13,920 bases of DNA from Propionivibrio sp. GTDB taxonomy: Bacteria; Pseudomonadota; Gammaproteobacteria; Burkholderiales; Rhodocyclaceae. The notes under the pieces were generated by a model, which did not search any database, was not told the origin of the DNA, and was given only the letters and a program-made list of their open reading frames with translations. Position 1 is the first letter of the stretch. Each line of letters begins with the position of its first letter. The DNA lies in contig JAGNOM010000044.1 in NCBI GenBank assembly GCA_017990155.1, positions 1-13,920 of the forward strand. The letters are read 5' to 3'. The position numbers and the translations under genes are program-made. Of the stretch, positions 1 through 8,138 are shown one piece after another.

Positions 1-848
1 AGCGGCTGCACCGGCTTGATGCCGGCCGCGATCAGTTCGGTCGGGTCGCCCGTAACGGTCGCGGGCACGGCAATCGGCGCCTTGGGCTGCCAGCCGTGCA
101 TGTTCAGGAAGCGGGCGACGCTACCAATGGCGTCAACGGTGCTTTCGCGCAGGTCGATGCGGTCGTCGCGGTCGAAATCGACGGCGAACTGGCGCTGGCT
201 GCTCGGCATGAACTGCGGGATGCCGATGGCGCCGGCGTACGAGCCTTTGATGGTGAGCGGACTGACGCCGTTTTCGCGGGCCATCAGCAGGAACTGTTCG
301 AGCTCCTTGCGGAAAAAGGGCGCACGCGGCGGGTAGTCGAAGGCGAGCGTTGCGAGTGCTTCCAGAACCCCGAACTGGCCCATGTTCTGTCCGTATTCGG
401 TTTCAACGCCGATGATCGCGACGATGATCTCTTGCGGGACGTCGTAAATGGCCTCGGCGCGAGTGAGCTCGGCGCCGTTCTCCTGCCAGAAAACGAGGCC
501 GTTGGTGATCCGTCGATCATTGATGAAGCGCGCCCGATAACGTTCCCAGGAGCGCTGCTGTTCAGGTACGGCGGCCGGCCGGATGAGTCGCAGGACGGTG
601 GGGTTTGAACGAATGCTGGCAAACTGTCGGGTCAAATGCGCGACATCGAAACCGTACTCTTCATGCATGGCTTCGATAAAGGCCGGGACTTCCGGATGGG
701 CGCTGAATGGTGGCGCGCTTGGCGTCGATTTCGCAGCGTGTGCGCTGAATGGCGCCAGGCACGCCAGCAGTCCGGCGACGAGGGCCAGCTTCGGCAACGA
801 TTGCTTTCTCTTCTCTCCAGGTCTGGATAGGGTGAATCGCTTCTTCAA
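1..848 (-). CDS. mltB: MltB-type lytic murein transglycosylase B, 3' end cut off by the window
   Basis: Periplasmic enzyme that cleaves the MurNAc-GlcNAc bond of peptidoglycan, forming 1,6-anhydro ends. About 282 residues are visible and the frame is open to the window edge, so the C-terminus is missing. Residues about 18-38 form a signal sequence ending AHA; LLAC at 27-30 could instead be a weak lipobox (E. coli MltB is a lipoprotein). The family catalytic Glu lies in GVETEYG (about E149). YAGAIGIPQFMPSS and the acidic DFDRDDRIDLR follow, then VARFLNMHGW, all typical of the MltB/SltB1 family. I chose the TTG start at 848 because GGAG lies 9 bases before it and it gives a basic n-region. An in-frame ATG at 893 would add an acidic, unsignal-like leader, and a TTG near residue 18 is also possible. 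It is last in the moxR-DUF58-tgpA row, 17 bases after tgpA. Family sure; exact start moderate. Confidence 0.92.
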   Translation of the reverse strand, partial: MKKRFTLSRPGEKRKQSLPKLALVAGLLACLAPFSAHAAKSTPSAPPFSAHPEVPAFIEAMHEEYGFDVAHLTRQFASIRSNPTVLRLIRPAAVPEQQRSWERYRARFINDRRITNGLVFWQENGAELTRAEAIYDVPQEIIVAIIGVETEYGQNMGQFGVLEALATLAFDYPPRAPFFRKELEQFLLMARENGVSPLTIKGSYAGAIGIPQFMPSSQRQFAVDFDRDDRIDLRESTVDAIGSVARFLNMHGWQPKAPIAVPATVTGDPTELIAAGIKPVQP

Positions 849-865
849 ATCAAATGTCTCCGTTA

Positions 866-2848
866 TTACGGCCGTCTCAGTCGCCGTATGCATTCCCTTA
901 GTCGTCCCAGCTTCTCTGGATCGCCGTCGCCATAGTGCAGATCGGCAAACAGCTTGGCCGCTTCATTGGTCAGCGCACCGAACTCGGGGTGGGCAGCGCC
1001 TACGCGTGCGGCGAAGGCCAGCGGTCCTTCCCATGGCTCGCGCCGCATCCCCTGTGCCGCCAACCGTCTGCAGAAGGCATTCCAGGCGCGCATCGCCGGT
1101 GTCGCCGTACTGCGATGGAAAAGCGTCCAGGCGGTGACCACGAAGAGCGCGATTCCGCACAGGACAGCCAGCGTGGCCGTCATCGTCCGCCAGTCCGGGT
1201 CGTCCAGACCCAGTCGGGAGAGGACTTCTCGTTGCCGTTCCGGATTGTACCCGAGCACCCATTGATTCCAGGCGTTGTTGGCGGCTTCCCAGCGGTAGCG
1301 CAGGTCGCGCAACCAGTCGCGGTCGATGCGAACGAGCCCCGGCAGCGGATCGCTCGCCGGCAGCGCAGCCTCAATGCCGCTTTCGATGCGCGATGGTGCG
1401 ACGGCTGCCGTCGGGTCTACGCGAATCCAGCCGCGATCTGCGATCCAGATTTCGGCCCAGGCGTGGGCGTCCGACTGGCGCACGGTGAGGTAGCCGTCGA
1501 CCGGGTTGATTTCGCCGCCCTGATAGCCCGCGACAACGCGCGCCGGTATGCCGGCCGCGCGCATGAGGAAGACATAGGCCGAAGCATAGTGCTCGCAGAA
1601 CCCGCTGCGCGTGACGAAGAGAAAGTCGTCGATGGCCTGCTGGCCGAGCAGCGGCGGCTGCAAGGTGTAGCGGAATGGCTCTTGCCGGAAATGGAGCAGC
1701 GCCGCGTTGGAAATCATCTGCGGCGACTTGAACTTGTCCTTCCATTCCGTGGCAAGCGATCGGGTGCGCGGATTCAGTCCGGGAGGTAGCGTCCGCGCCA
1801 GCTTCAGCTGGCCTTCGTTCTCGTTTCGGTTGACCAGGAAATCGACAGACGAGGCAAAGGAGAAACGGCTGCGCGATCGGATACGCTCGCGCGTCAGCGC
1901 TTCCAGGGTCGGCGCAAGGACACTGTCCTTGGGGAGCGCCACCGGCAGATCCAGTGCGAGCAACCAGCGCTGGTTGTGCGGTTCGACGGTCGTTACATAG
2001 CGGAACAGTGTGCCGCGCGCCTCGATGGCCGGTGCTTCTTGCATGGGTTGAGTCGCCTGCTGATAGCTCTGCCCGGTCCGTGTTGCGGTCCAGTTCTTGC
2101 CGTCGTAGTCGTTGAAGACCGGGCCGCGCCAATAGCGCTGCGACTTGTCCGGTATTTCGCCCTCGAACTTCGCGCGAAAGGCAATCGCGCCGGACAGAAT
2201 AAGGTCGTTCAAGGAACCTGGCGCCATGCGCTCGGAGAGGCCGCTCAACCCTGAATGCGCGTCCTGCGGCAAGCCCCAGAGTGGCCCGGAAACGCGCGGG
2301 AAGAGCATGAAGGCGATCAGCATGAAGGGCAGGGCTTGCGCCAGGAGCAGGCCGCTGTAGCGCAGGATGACCTTTGTCGGCTGATCACCGCCATGGACAC
2401 GGATGAGCGCGGCGGTCAGCAAGACGGCCGTGGCAAGGAGCCACAGGCCGGTCGGAATACTCTGCGAATGGAAGTAATGCGTCAGGAGCAGGAAATAGCC
2501 GAGCATGACGACGACTATGGCATCGCGGCGACTGCGCATTTCCATTGGCTTTAATGCCATGAAGAAAACCAGCAAGGCCACGCCGGCATCGCGGCCGAAG
2601 AGGGTTCGGTATTCCCAGCCAATGCCGGTGACACCGGCGACAACAAACAGCGCCAACTGCCAGCGTGCCGGCAGTCGACCTTTCTTCCACCACAGTACGC
2701 CTCGCCAAAGGATGGCGCCGCCGACGAGCAGGGCGAGCCAGAGGGGAACGTGTACGGCGTGTGGCGCGGCGGTTGCCACGGCGACGGCCAGCAACCAGGG
2801 GATTGTGCCCGGATCGAGTGGAACCGACGGCTTGGTTCGCTTAGCCAT
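866..2848 (-). CDS. tgpA: TgpA-like membrane transglutaminase (DUF3488 + transglutaminase core + DUF4129-like tail)
   Basis: 660-residue inner-membrane protein. The N-terminal third (about residues 17-183) holds six or seven hydrophobic segments (DUF3488 type). Next comes a large, presumably periplasmic part with a transglutaminase-like core: Cys418 in GFCEHYAS, His462 in SDAHAWAEIW and Asp478 in RVDPTAA make the expected Cys-His-Asp triad, all intact. One more membrane segment (about 556-577) precedes a cytoplasmic tail of some 80 residues resembling DUF4129. The family includes P. aeruginosa TgpA, an essential protein encoded beside DUF58 and MoxR genes as here; its physiological substrate is not something the sequence shows. 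Start: ATG at 2848 overlaps the DUF58 stop by 8 bases (ATGGCTAA), which suggests translational coupling; a TTG six codons upstream is less likely. A cell-wall or envelope role is inferred from the topology and the neighbouring mltB. Confidence 0.9.
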   Translation of the reverse strand: MAKRTKPSVPLDPGTIPWLLAVAVATAAPHAVHVPLWLALLVGGAILWRGVLWWKKGRLPARWQLALFVVAGVTGIGWEYRTLFGRDAGVALLVFFMALKPMEMRSRRDAIVVVMLGYFLLLTHYFHSQSIPTGLWLLATAVLLTAALIRVHGGDQPTKVILRYSGLLLAQALPFMLIAFMLFPRVSGPLWGLPQDAHSGLSGLSERMAPGSLNDLILSGAIAFRAKFEGEIPDKSQRYWRGPVFNDYDGKNWTATRTGQSYQQATQPMQEAPAIEARGTLFRYVTTVEPHNQRWLLALDLPVALPKDSVLAPTLEALTRERIRSRSRFSFASSVDFLVNRNENEGQLKLARTLPPGLNPRTRSLATEWKDKFKSPQMISNAALLHFRQEPFRYTLQPPLLGQQAIDDFLFVTRSGFCEHYASAYVFLMRAAGIPARVVAGYQGGEINPVDGYLTVRQSDAHAWAEIWIADRGWIRVDPTAAVAPSRIESGIEAALPASDPLPGLVRIDRDWLRDLRYRWEAANNAWNQWVLGYNPERQREVLSRLGLDDPDWRTMTATLAVLCGIALFVVTAWTLFHRSTATPAMRAWNAFCRRLAAQGMRREPWEGPLAFAARVGAAHPEFGALTNEAAKLFADLHYGDGDPEKLGRLRECIRRLRRP

Positions 2849-3791
2849 ACAGCGCCAGAGCCTCAAGGCAGGCGTTACGGTGCGTGTCTCCCTGGTCCGG
2901 ATCTATTTCCCAGCCGGGCAGGCGGAGTCCATAGCGAACATGGGCCGATTCGGCAGCAAGTATCCAGCCGGCGAGGATCGAAAGCTGCGTCTCCAAGGGC
3001 GCATCGGCAGGAGCAAGGGCTAGATCGAGCCAGAGTTCCTCGCTTGCGCCGCCCGCGAACTGCTTGACTAGCAGCGGCCGATGCTCGATGTCGCGCGCGA
3101 CGGCTTTCCAGGCGATATGGCGCGGCGAGTCGTTCGGCTGGTAGAGGCGCAGGCCGGAGAAGTCTTCCTGGCCACGCTCACCCTGATGATGACCGGTGTG
3201 CGCGACGACAGATGAGACCGGTAGCGATGTCATGATCGGCTTCGGGTAAACCAGGCAGGAGAACGGCGGGTGCGGGTAGCTCCAGGCATGGAACAGCCCC
3301 AATGGGTAACGGGACGAGAGCGTGATCCGGCCGGGATCGAGCTGGCCGCGCGTGGGGGCCGGGACCTCCAATGTGGCGATTGCCTGATCCTTGCCGGGAA
3401 CGTCAATCGTGGTGCCTGGTTTGCTGCCGAAGGCGAATGTTAACGAGCGCCTCGGATACGAACGCGTATTCTCGATCCTGATCAGGAAGCGGGCCAGATC
3501 GCCGGCATAAACCGGCTCGACACGGCCGGGCGTCAGACGTAACGCGACCAGGTTCCTGAACGTGTGCACCATGGCGACAATGCCCAGGCCAGCGAGCAGG
3601 AACACCAGCGCGTGGCCGAGGCTCAGGTCGTAATTGATGGCGCCGAGCAGCATCACGCACAGTACAACGACGAACAGCAATCCCGCGCCGGAGGGGACGA
3701 TGAAGATTCGCCGCTGAGTCAGCACGATCGGCGACTGTTCGTCACGGCCGAAACGGAACAGCCATTGCCGCAATGACTGCACGATGGACAT
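2841..3791 (-). CDS. DUF58-domain membrane-anchored protein
   Basis: 316 residues. Two membrane segments lie near the N-terminus (about 33-51 and 57-76), after a short basic cytoplasmic stretch; a beta-rich region follows. The DUF58 signature is at about 213-233 (GLRLYQPNDSPRHIAWKAVAR-like, read from residues G213 to R233), matching the family pattern of G-x-R-x-Y-x-x-x-D followed by I-x-W-K-A-x-A-R. No von Willebrand MIDAS motif is obvious. DUF58 proteins are nearly always encoded next to MoxR ATPases and often next to TgpA-like transglutaminases, as here; the biochemical function is unknown. The start ATG overlaps the moxR stop by one base (TGATG) and the 3' end overlaps tgpA, so expression of the three is probably coupled. 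Family assignment is firm; function is open. Confidence 0.9.
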   Translation of the reverse strand: MSIVQSLRQWLFRFGRDEQSPIVLTQRRIFIVPSGAGLLFVVVLCVMLLGAINYDLSLGHALVFLLAGLGIVAMVHTFRNLVALRLTPGRVEPVYAGDLARFLIRIENTRSYPRRSLTFAFGSKPGTTIDVPGKDQAIATLEVPAPTRGQLDPGRITLSSRYPLGLFHAWSYPHPPFSCLVYPKPIMTSLPVSSVVAHTGHHQGERGQEDFSGLRLYQPNDSPRHIAWKAVARDIEHRPLLVKQFAGGASEELWLDLALAPADAPLETQLSILAGWILAAESAHVRYGLRLPGWEIDPDQGDTHRNACLEALALYG

Positions 3792-4720
3792 CAGCTGACC
3801 GGGATGCTCTGGATCAACCCGGCAATATCTTCGGCGCGCGCGTGGCCGGCGCTGGTGGTGAGGCGCAGCCGGTGGCAGGCGATGCTCGGCATGACCGCCT
3901 GCACGTCTTCCGGCAGAACCATGTTTCGCCCCTCAAGGAACGTCCAGGCGCGGGCGGCCGCCAGGAGCGCAAGCGCGGCGCGCGGACTCAGACCGTGGAT
4001 GAACTTCGGGCTGTTGCGCGTCGCTTCAACGAGCGTCTGCACGTAGTCGAGGAGGGGGGGCGCCACGTGAACGGCCGCAGCCTGTCTCTGCAAGGGCATC
4101 AGCTGATCGGGCGTGAAGCACGCCGCGAGCTCCGGCAGATGTTCGCGGCGGCCGCCACCTTCGAGCAAGGCGCGTTCAGCGGCGCGATCCGGGTAGCCGA
4201 GCTCGATGCGCATCAGAAAGCGGTCAAGTTGCGATTCCGGCAGCGGAAACGTTCCGATCTGGCTTGATGGATTCTGCGTCGCGATCACGAAAAAGGGTTC
4301 GGGTAGCGGGCGCGTCTCGCCTTCGACAGTCACCTGACGTTCCTCCATCGCTTCGAGCAATGCACTCTGCGTTTTGGGCGTCGCGCGATTGATTTCGTCG
4401 GCCAGCAGAATTTGCGAGAACAGCGCGCCGGGGATGAAGCGGAAGTCGTTGCGCTCACGGTCGAAGATCGATAATCCGATGACGTCGGCCGGGAGCATGT
4501 CGCTGGTGAACTGAATGCGCGAAAACTGAAGTCCGAGCAGGCGCGCCAATGTGTGTGCCAGCGTGGTCTTGCCGACGCCGGGCAAGTCTTCGATCAACAG
4601 GTGGCCGCGCGCCAGCAGGCAGGCCAGCGCAAGCCGGATCTGCGTTTCCTTGCCGAGGATGATGCGGTTGGCTGCGGCGATCAGTTCTGTAACGGTGGCG
4701 GCTTTTCCGGTGGGTTCCAT
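3791..4720 (-). CDS. MoxR-family AAA+ ATPase
   Basis: 309 residues, normal for MoxR ATPases, which act as chaperone-like ATPases for partner proteins encoded nearby. Visible motifs: Walker A LPGVGKTT with Lys51; Walker B ILLADEINRA with Asp108-Glu109; sensor-1 in ATQNP (Asn150); arginine-finger candidate Arg167 in QLDRFLM. The C-terminal lid (about 200-309) follows the family pattern (GLSPRAALALL, then VLPEDV). I start at ATG 4720 because conserved sequence begins soon after and family length fits. An upstream ATG at 4840 would run into the divergent gene and add a low-complexity leader. No Shine-Dalgarno sequence is visible before 4720, so the start is less certain than the family. First gene of the moxR-DUF58-tgpA-mltB row; presumably its ATPase works on the DUF58 or TgpA partner (inference). 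Confidence 0.92.
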   Translation of the reverse strand: MEPTGKAATVTELIAAANRIILGKETQIRLALACLLARGHLLIEDLPGVGKTTLAHTLARLLGLQFSRIQFTSDMLPADVIGLSIFDRERNDFRFIPGALFSQILLADEINRATPKTQSALLEAMEERQVTVEGETRPLPEPFFVIATQNPSSQIGTFPLPESQLDRFLMRIELGYPDRAAERALLEGGGRREHLPELAACFTPDQLMPLQRQAAAVHVAPPLLDYVQTLVEATRNSPKFIHGLSPRAALALLAAARAWTFLEGRNMVLPEDVQAVMPSIACHRLRLTTSAGHARAEDIAGLIQSIPVS

Positions 4721-4820
4721 TGTTGTGGTGTTCGGGTCGTTGGGCTGATAATGGGGCGGAGCTAATGCAGCACTCACTGAAGCACTATATCCCGACTTGA
4801 TTTCTCGCAGGGAGGTGGAA
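4721..4820. promoter_or_regulatory. Divergent intergenic region between moxR and the deacetylase gene
   Basis: This 100-base gap must carry the promoters of both divergent units. On the minus strand TATAGT (4789-4784) is a plausible -10 for the moxR row, but I see no convincing -35 at 16-18 bases. Two direct copies of AGCACT (4769-4774 and 4781-4786), 12 bases apart start to start, sit beside that -10 and could be operator half-sites. Weak evidence by eye only. Confidence 0.3.
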
Positions 4821-5747
4821 GTGGCCAGTACCGCATTCATTACGCATCGCGATTGTCACCTCCATGACATGGGGTCGTTTCATCCGGAGAGCCCGGCGCG
4901 GCTAGGCGCGATCAGCGATCACATGATTGCGCAGGGACTGGATCACTATTTCGCCTACTACGAAGCGCCACTGGCGACCTTCGCGCAGTTGCTGAGAGTG
5001 CATTCGGCGGCGCATCTGGAACGTCTGAAACGCATCTCGCCACACATCGGAATCGCACACATCGATCCCGATACGGCGATGAATCCTCATACCTGGCAGG
5101 CGGCGCTGCGTTCTGCGGGAGCGGGCGTCATGGCGGTTGACCTGCTGATGGCCGGCGAAGTTCAGAACGCCTTTTGCGCGGTGCGTCCGCCGGGACATCA
5201 TGCGGAACGCGAAAATGCGATGGGTTTCTGCTTCTTCAACAACATCGTCGTGGCAGCTCAGCATGCGTTGAAGGCACACGGTCTGTCGCGTGTCGCGGTG
5301 ATCGATTTCGATGTTCACCACGGCAACGGGACCGAAGATTGTCTCAAGAACAACGAACAGGCCTTGATGGTCGGCATGTTCCAGCATCCGTTCTACCCGT
5401 ACAGCGGAACCGAATGCTCCGCATCCAATATCGTGAATGTGCCGATGCCCGGCGGGACAAACGGCGAGGACTTTCGTCAGGTGGTCAGCGAGATGTGGCT
5501 TCCGCGTCTGCGCAGTTTCAAGCCGGATATGCTCTTCATCTCGGCTGGTTTCGACGCGCACTACGAAGATGACCTCGGCGGGATGAAGCTTCTCGAGAAG
5601 GATTACGCCTGGGTGACGGATCAGCTGAAGCAGATTGCCGATGAGACCGCGCATGGGCGTATCGTCTCGATGCTGGAAGGCGGCTATGTCCTGTCTTCGC
5701 TGGCGCGAAGCGTCGCTGCGCATATCAAGGTTCTCGCCGGGCTCTGA
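4821..5747 (+). CDS. Histone deacetylase-family zinc amidohydrolase (acetylpolyamine/AcuC-like)
   Basis: 308-residue cytoplasmic zinc hydrolase of the arginase/deacetylase superfamily. It would remove acetyl groups from amines such as acetylpolyamines or acetyl-lysine; the true substrate cannot be read from the sequence. All active-site elements are present: the His126-His127 dyad in RPPGHHA, zinc ligands Asp164 and His166 in DFDVHHGNG, Asp245 in SAGFDAH, and the transition-state Tyr289 in LEGGY. HPESPARL near residue 21 is the usual class II-like substrate-loop motif. I start at GTG 4821 because GGAGG lies five bases before it; a TTG at 4797 gives eight extra residues but lacks such a site. 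It diverges from moxR. In bacteria such genes are usually standalone, so no pathway follows from context. Enzyme family very sure, substrate unknown. Confidence 0.92.
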   Translation: MASTAFITHRDCHLHDMGSFHPESPARLGAISDHMIAQGLDHYFAYYEAPLATFAQLLRVHSAAHLERLKRISPHIGIAHIDPDTAMNPHTWQAALRSAGAGVMAVDLLMAGEVQNAFCAVRPPGHHAERENAMGFCFFNNIVVAAQHALKAHGLSRVAVIDFDVHHGNGTEDCLKNNEQALMVGMFQHPFYPYSGTECSASNIVNVPMPGGTNGEDFRQVVSEMWLPRLRSFKPDMLFISAGFDAHYEDDLGGMKLLEKDYAWVTDQLKQIADETAHGRIVSMLEGGYVLSSLARSVAAHIKVLAGL

Positions 5748-5856
5748 AACATCTGCGAAACAACCTCGCGACCGGCTTTGGAATACTATTCGCAGCTTGT
5801 CTGTCAGCGGAATTGCTTTGACCGCGTTTTGAATGGTCGGGCGTCGCGCCTTCGGT

Positions 5857-5862
5857 TAAAAT
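5857..5862 (+). promoter_or_regulatory. dapA: Possible -10 box of the dapA-bamC unit
   Basis: TAAAAT fits a sigma-70 -10 hexamer about 75 bases before dapA. TTGAAT (5829-5834) lies 22 bases upstream and TTGACC (5818-5823) 33 bases upstream, both too far for a standard -35. I found no terminator for the preceding deacetylase gene in 5748-5936, so read-through remains possible. Confidence 0.3.
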
Positions 5863-5936
5863 CGCAAGATCAATTCGTCGCTGTTTACCGGTGTTTTTCG
5901 CAGTTTTCTGCAGTTTTCTTTTTGGTGCTTGATTAA

Positions 5937-6821
5937 ATGAACATGATTACTGGATCGATTGTTGCCATTGTCACCCCGATGCACGAGGACGGAAGCCTCG
6001 ACCTCCCCGGCATGCGTCGTCTCGTCGACTTCCACGTGCAAGAAGGCACGGACGCCATCGTTTCGGTCGGCACCACGGGCGAGTCACCTACCGTCAACGT
6101 CGAAGAACATCACGAGATCATTCGTGCAACCGTTGAGCAAGCTGCCGGCCGGATTCCGGTCATTGCCGGCGCCGGCGCCAACTCGACGTCCGAAGCGATC
6201 GATATGACGCGTTTTGCCAAGGAAGTCGGTGCCGACGCCGTGCTTTCAGTCGTGCCGTATTACAACAAGCCGACGCAGGAAGGTCTGTACCAGCACTTCA
6301 AGTCCGTTGCGGAAGCCGTCGATATCCCGGTCATCCTCTATAACGTGCCCGGCCGTACCGTCGCGGATCTGAGCAACGAGACCGTGCTGCGCCTGGCGCA
6401 GATTCCGAATATCGTCGGCATCAAGGACGCGACCGGTGGTTTCGATCGCGCCTGCGAACTGATAGCGCGCGCGCCGGAAGGATTTGCCGTCTATAGCGGC
6501 GACGACCAAACGGCGGTCGCACTGATGCTGATGGGCGGAAAAGGAAACGTGTCGGTGGTCGCAAACGTTGCCCCGCGCCTGATGCACGAAATGTGTGTTG
6601 CGGCGATCAACGGCGATCTGGTCAAGGCGCGCGAATTGCACTTCCGGATGCTGGGTCTGCATCGGCAACTGTTCTGCGAAGCCAATCCAATTCCGGTCAA
6701 GTGGGCGTGTGCGCAATTGGGACTGGCCGAATCCGGCATCCGTTTGCCGCTGACGACCTTGTCGAAAGAGTGTCATGACCGTGTGAGCACGGCCATGCGC
6801 CAAGCCGGTTTGATCGCCTAA
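5937..6821 (+). CDS. dapA: 4-Hydroxy-tetrahydrodipicolinate synthase
   Basis: Cytoplasmic class I aldolase joining pyruvate and aspartate semialdehyde, the first committed step of the diaminopimelate/lysine branch that also feeds peptidoglycan. 294 residues, the usual length, as a single TIM barrel. Schiff-base Lys163 is in GIKDATGG; the proton-relay residues Thr46-Thr47 (VGTTGES) and Tyr135 (ILYNVPGR) and substrate-binding Arg140 are all present. Each is exactly two positions later than in the E. coli enzyme, so the ATG at 5943 (MITGSIVAIVTP) may be the true start rather than the ATG at 5937. Neither has a good Shine-Dalgarno sequence; the leader is U-rich instead. It sits 28 bases before bamC, matching the dapA-bamC (nlpB) arrangement of many proteobacteria, and is likely cotranscribed with it. 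Confidence 0.97.
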   Translation: MNMITGSIVAIVTPMHEDGSLDLPGMRRLVDFHVQEGTDAIVSVGTTGESPTVNVEEHHEIIRATVEQAAGRIPVIAGAGANSTSEAIDMTRFAKEVGADAVLSVVPYYNKPTQEGLYQHFKSVAEAVDIPVILYNVPGRTVADLSNETVLRLAQIPNIVGIKDATGGFDRACELIARAPEGFAVYSGDDQTAVALMLMGGKGNVSVVANVAPRLMHEMCVAAINGDLVKARELHFRMLGLHRQLFCEANPIPVKWACAQLGLAESGIRLPLTTLSKECHDRVSTAMRQAGLIA

Positions 6822-6849
6822 TCTCAGGCATTTAGTTCAGGAATATTCG

Positions 6850-7989
6850 ATGAGTCGTGTCGTTTTGCGCTTGGCGCTTTGCGCGCTGGCGGCCAATCTG
6901 GCTGCATGCAGCAGTATCGGGATCGAGCCTAAAAAAATCGATTACAAGTCCGCGTCCACCGTGAAGGTGCCGACACTGGAGATTCCTCCGGATCTGACCT
7001 CGCCGTCGCGGGACGACCGATTTGCCGTGCCGGATACGGTCGGTAAAGGGTCGGCGTCCTTTTCAGAGTACGCCGGAGAGCGTTCGCCGCAGGCACGGGC
7101 GCAGCAGCAGAGCGATGTTTTACCGAAGATCGACAAGGCGCGCATCGAACGTTCGGGGAATCAACGCTGGCTCGTCGTCGAAGGCACGCCTGACAAGCTC
7201 TGGGATCAAGTCAAGGAGTTCTGGCAAGAGACGGGCTTCCTGATCAAGCTCGAAGTTCCCGAGGCCGGCGTGATGGAAACCGACTGGGCCGAAAATCGTG
7301 CCAAGATCGCGGATTCCGGGCTGCGTGACCTTCTTGGAAAAGTCATCGATTCGTTATATTCGACGCCCGAGCGTGACAAATTCCGTACCCGCTTTGAGCC
7401 GGGAACGGAGCCGGGGACCACCGATATTTTCGTCAGCCACCGTGGCATGTACGAAATCTACATTTCCGAGGGTAACGACCAAACCCGTTGGCAGCCGCGT
7501 GAAGCCGATCCCGAACTCGAGGCCGAGATGCTGCGGCGCCTGATGGTTCGCTTCGGCTCGGACCAAAAACGCGCCGATGCGGAACTGGCGGCGGCGAAGA
7601 CCAAGCCGATCGAGCGCGCCAAGCTGGCGCGCGGTAACGATGGGGCGGGGACGCTGGAATTGCAGGAGTCGTTTGATCGTGCATGGCGCCGTGCCGGCCT
7701 GGCGCTTGATCGCGTCGGGTTCACCGTCGAAGACCGTGATCGCTCGAAGGGTCTGTATTTCGTACGCTATGTCGATCCGGAAGCCGATATGGAAGGGAAG
7801 AGTGACGGATTCCTCTCCAAGCTTGCATTTTGGAAAGACGGCGCACCGAAGCCGGAAACGAAGTATCGGATCTACCTCAAGACGGGCGGCGGATTGACGA
7901 CGGTTCAGGTGCTTTCATTGGAAGGTGGCGTTGATCAGTCGGATACCGCTAAGAAGATTCTTGGACTGCTCTACGAGCAGCTGAAGTAA
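6850..7989 (+). CDS. bamC: Outer membrane assembly lipoprotein BamC (NlpB/DapX family)
   Basis: Lipoprotein component of the BAM complex that inserts beta-barrel proteins into the outer membrane. 379 residues. The signal peptide ends in a lipobox LAAC with Cys20 as the lipidation site. A flexible stretch rich in Pro and Ser follows (about 21-100; VPTLEIPPDLTSP is the family's typical N-terminal segment, which contacts BamD in E. coli), then two helix-grip-like domains (about 105-215 and 255-379) joined by a charged linker. AGGA seven bases before the ATG supports the start. Position directly after dapA is conserved in proteobacteria and supports the call. A strong hairpin with T-run follows, so the unit appears to end here. 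Confidence 0.95.
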   Translation: MSRVVLRLALCALAANLAACSSIGIEPKKIDYKSASTVKVPTLEIPPDLTSPSRDDRFAVPDTVGKGSASFSEYAGERSPQARAQQQSDVLPKIDKARIERSGNQRWLVVEGTPDKLWDQVKEFWQETGFLIKLEVPEAGVMETDWAENRAKIADSGLRDLLGKVIDSLYSTPERDKFRTRFEPGTEPGTTDIFVSHRGMYEIYISEGNDQTRWQPREADPELEAEMLRRLMVRFGSDQKRADAELAAAKTKPIERAKLARGNDGAGTLELQESFDRAWRRAGLALDRVGFTVEDRDRSKGLYFVRYVDPEADMEGKSDGFLSKLAFWKDGAPKPETKYRIYLKTGGGLTTVQVLSLEGGVDQSDTAKKILGLLYEQLK

Positions 7990-7998
7990 TCCGGCTTG

Positions 7999-8028
7999 AA
8001 ACAGGTCAGCAAAAAGCTGGCCTGTTTT
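7999..8028 (+). terminator. Rho-independent terminator after bamC
   Basis: An 11-bp stem, AACAGGTCAGC (8000-8010) against GCTGGCCTGTT (8016-8026), with one A/G non-pairing position and a five-base AAAAA loop, followed by TT then C. It begins about 10 bases after the bamC stop. The flanking A and T bases extend the stem and make it partly usable from the other strand too. Confidence 0.8.
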
Positions 8029-8138
8029 CTTATGTGCGGCAGTTCATCGACCGATGGTTTGTGAAATCGCGCACTCAATCGCCACGGGGAATTTTGTGGC
8101 GGGGTTCCGTCGGTATCTCGCGTTGATCGGTACAGCTA

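Noticed and set aside
96..608. 170-codon plus-strand open frame at the left edge
   Set aside because: The minus strand encodes a continuous MltB protein here, with catalytic and family motifs.
935..1789. 284-codon plus-strand open frame opposite tgpA
   Set aside because: It is the complement of a high-GC gene whose transglutaminase motifs are intact on the minus strand; the product has no recognisable pattern.
8029..8138. Promoter for the MBL-fold hydrolase
   Set aside because: No pair of boxes with acceptable spacing was found by eye; I did not want to force one.
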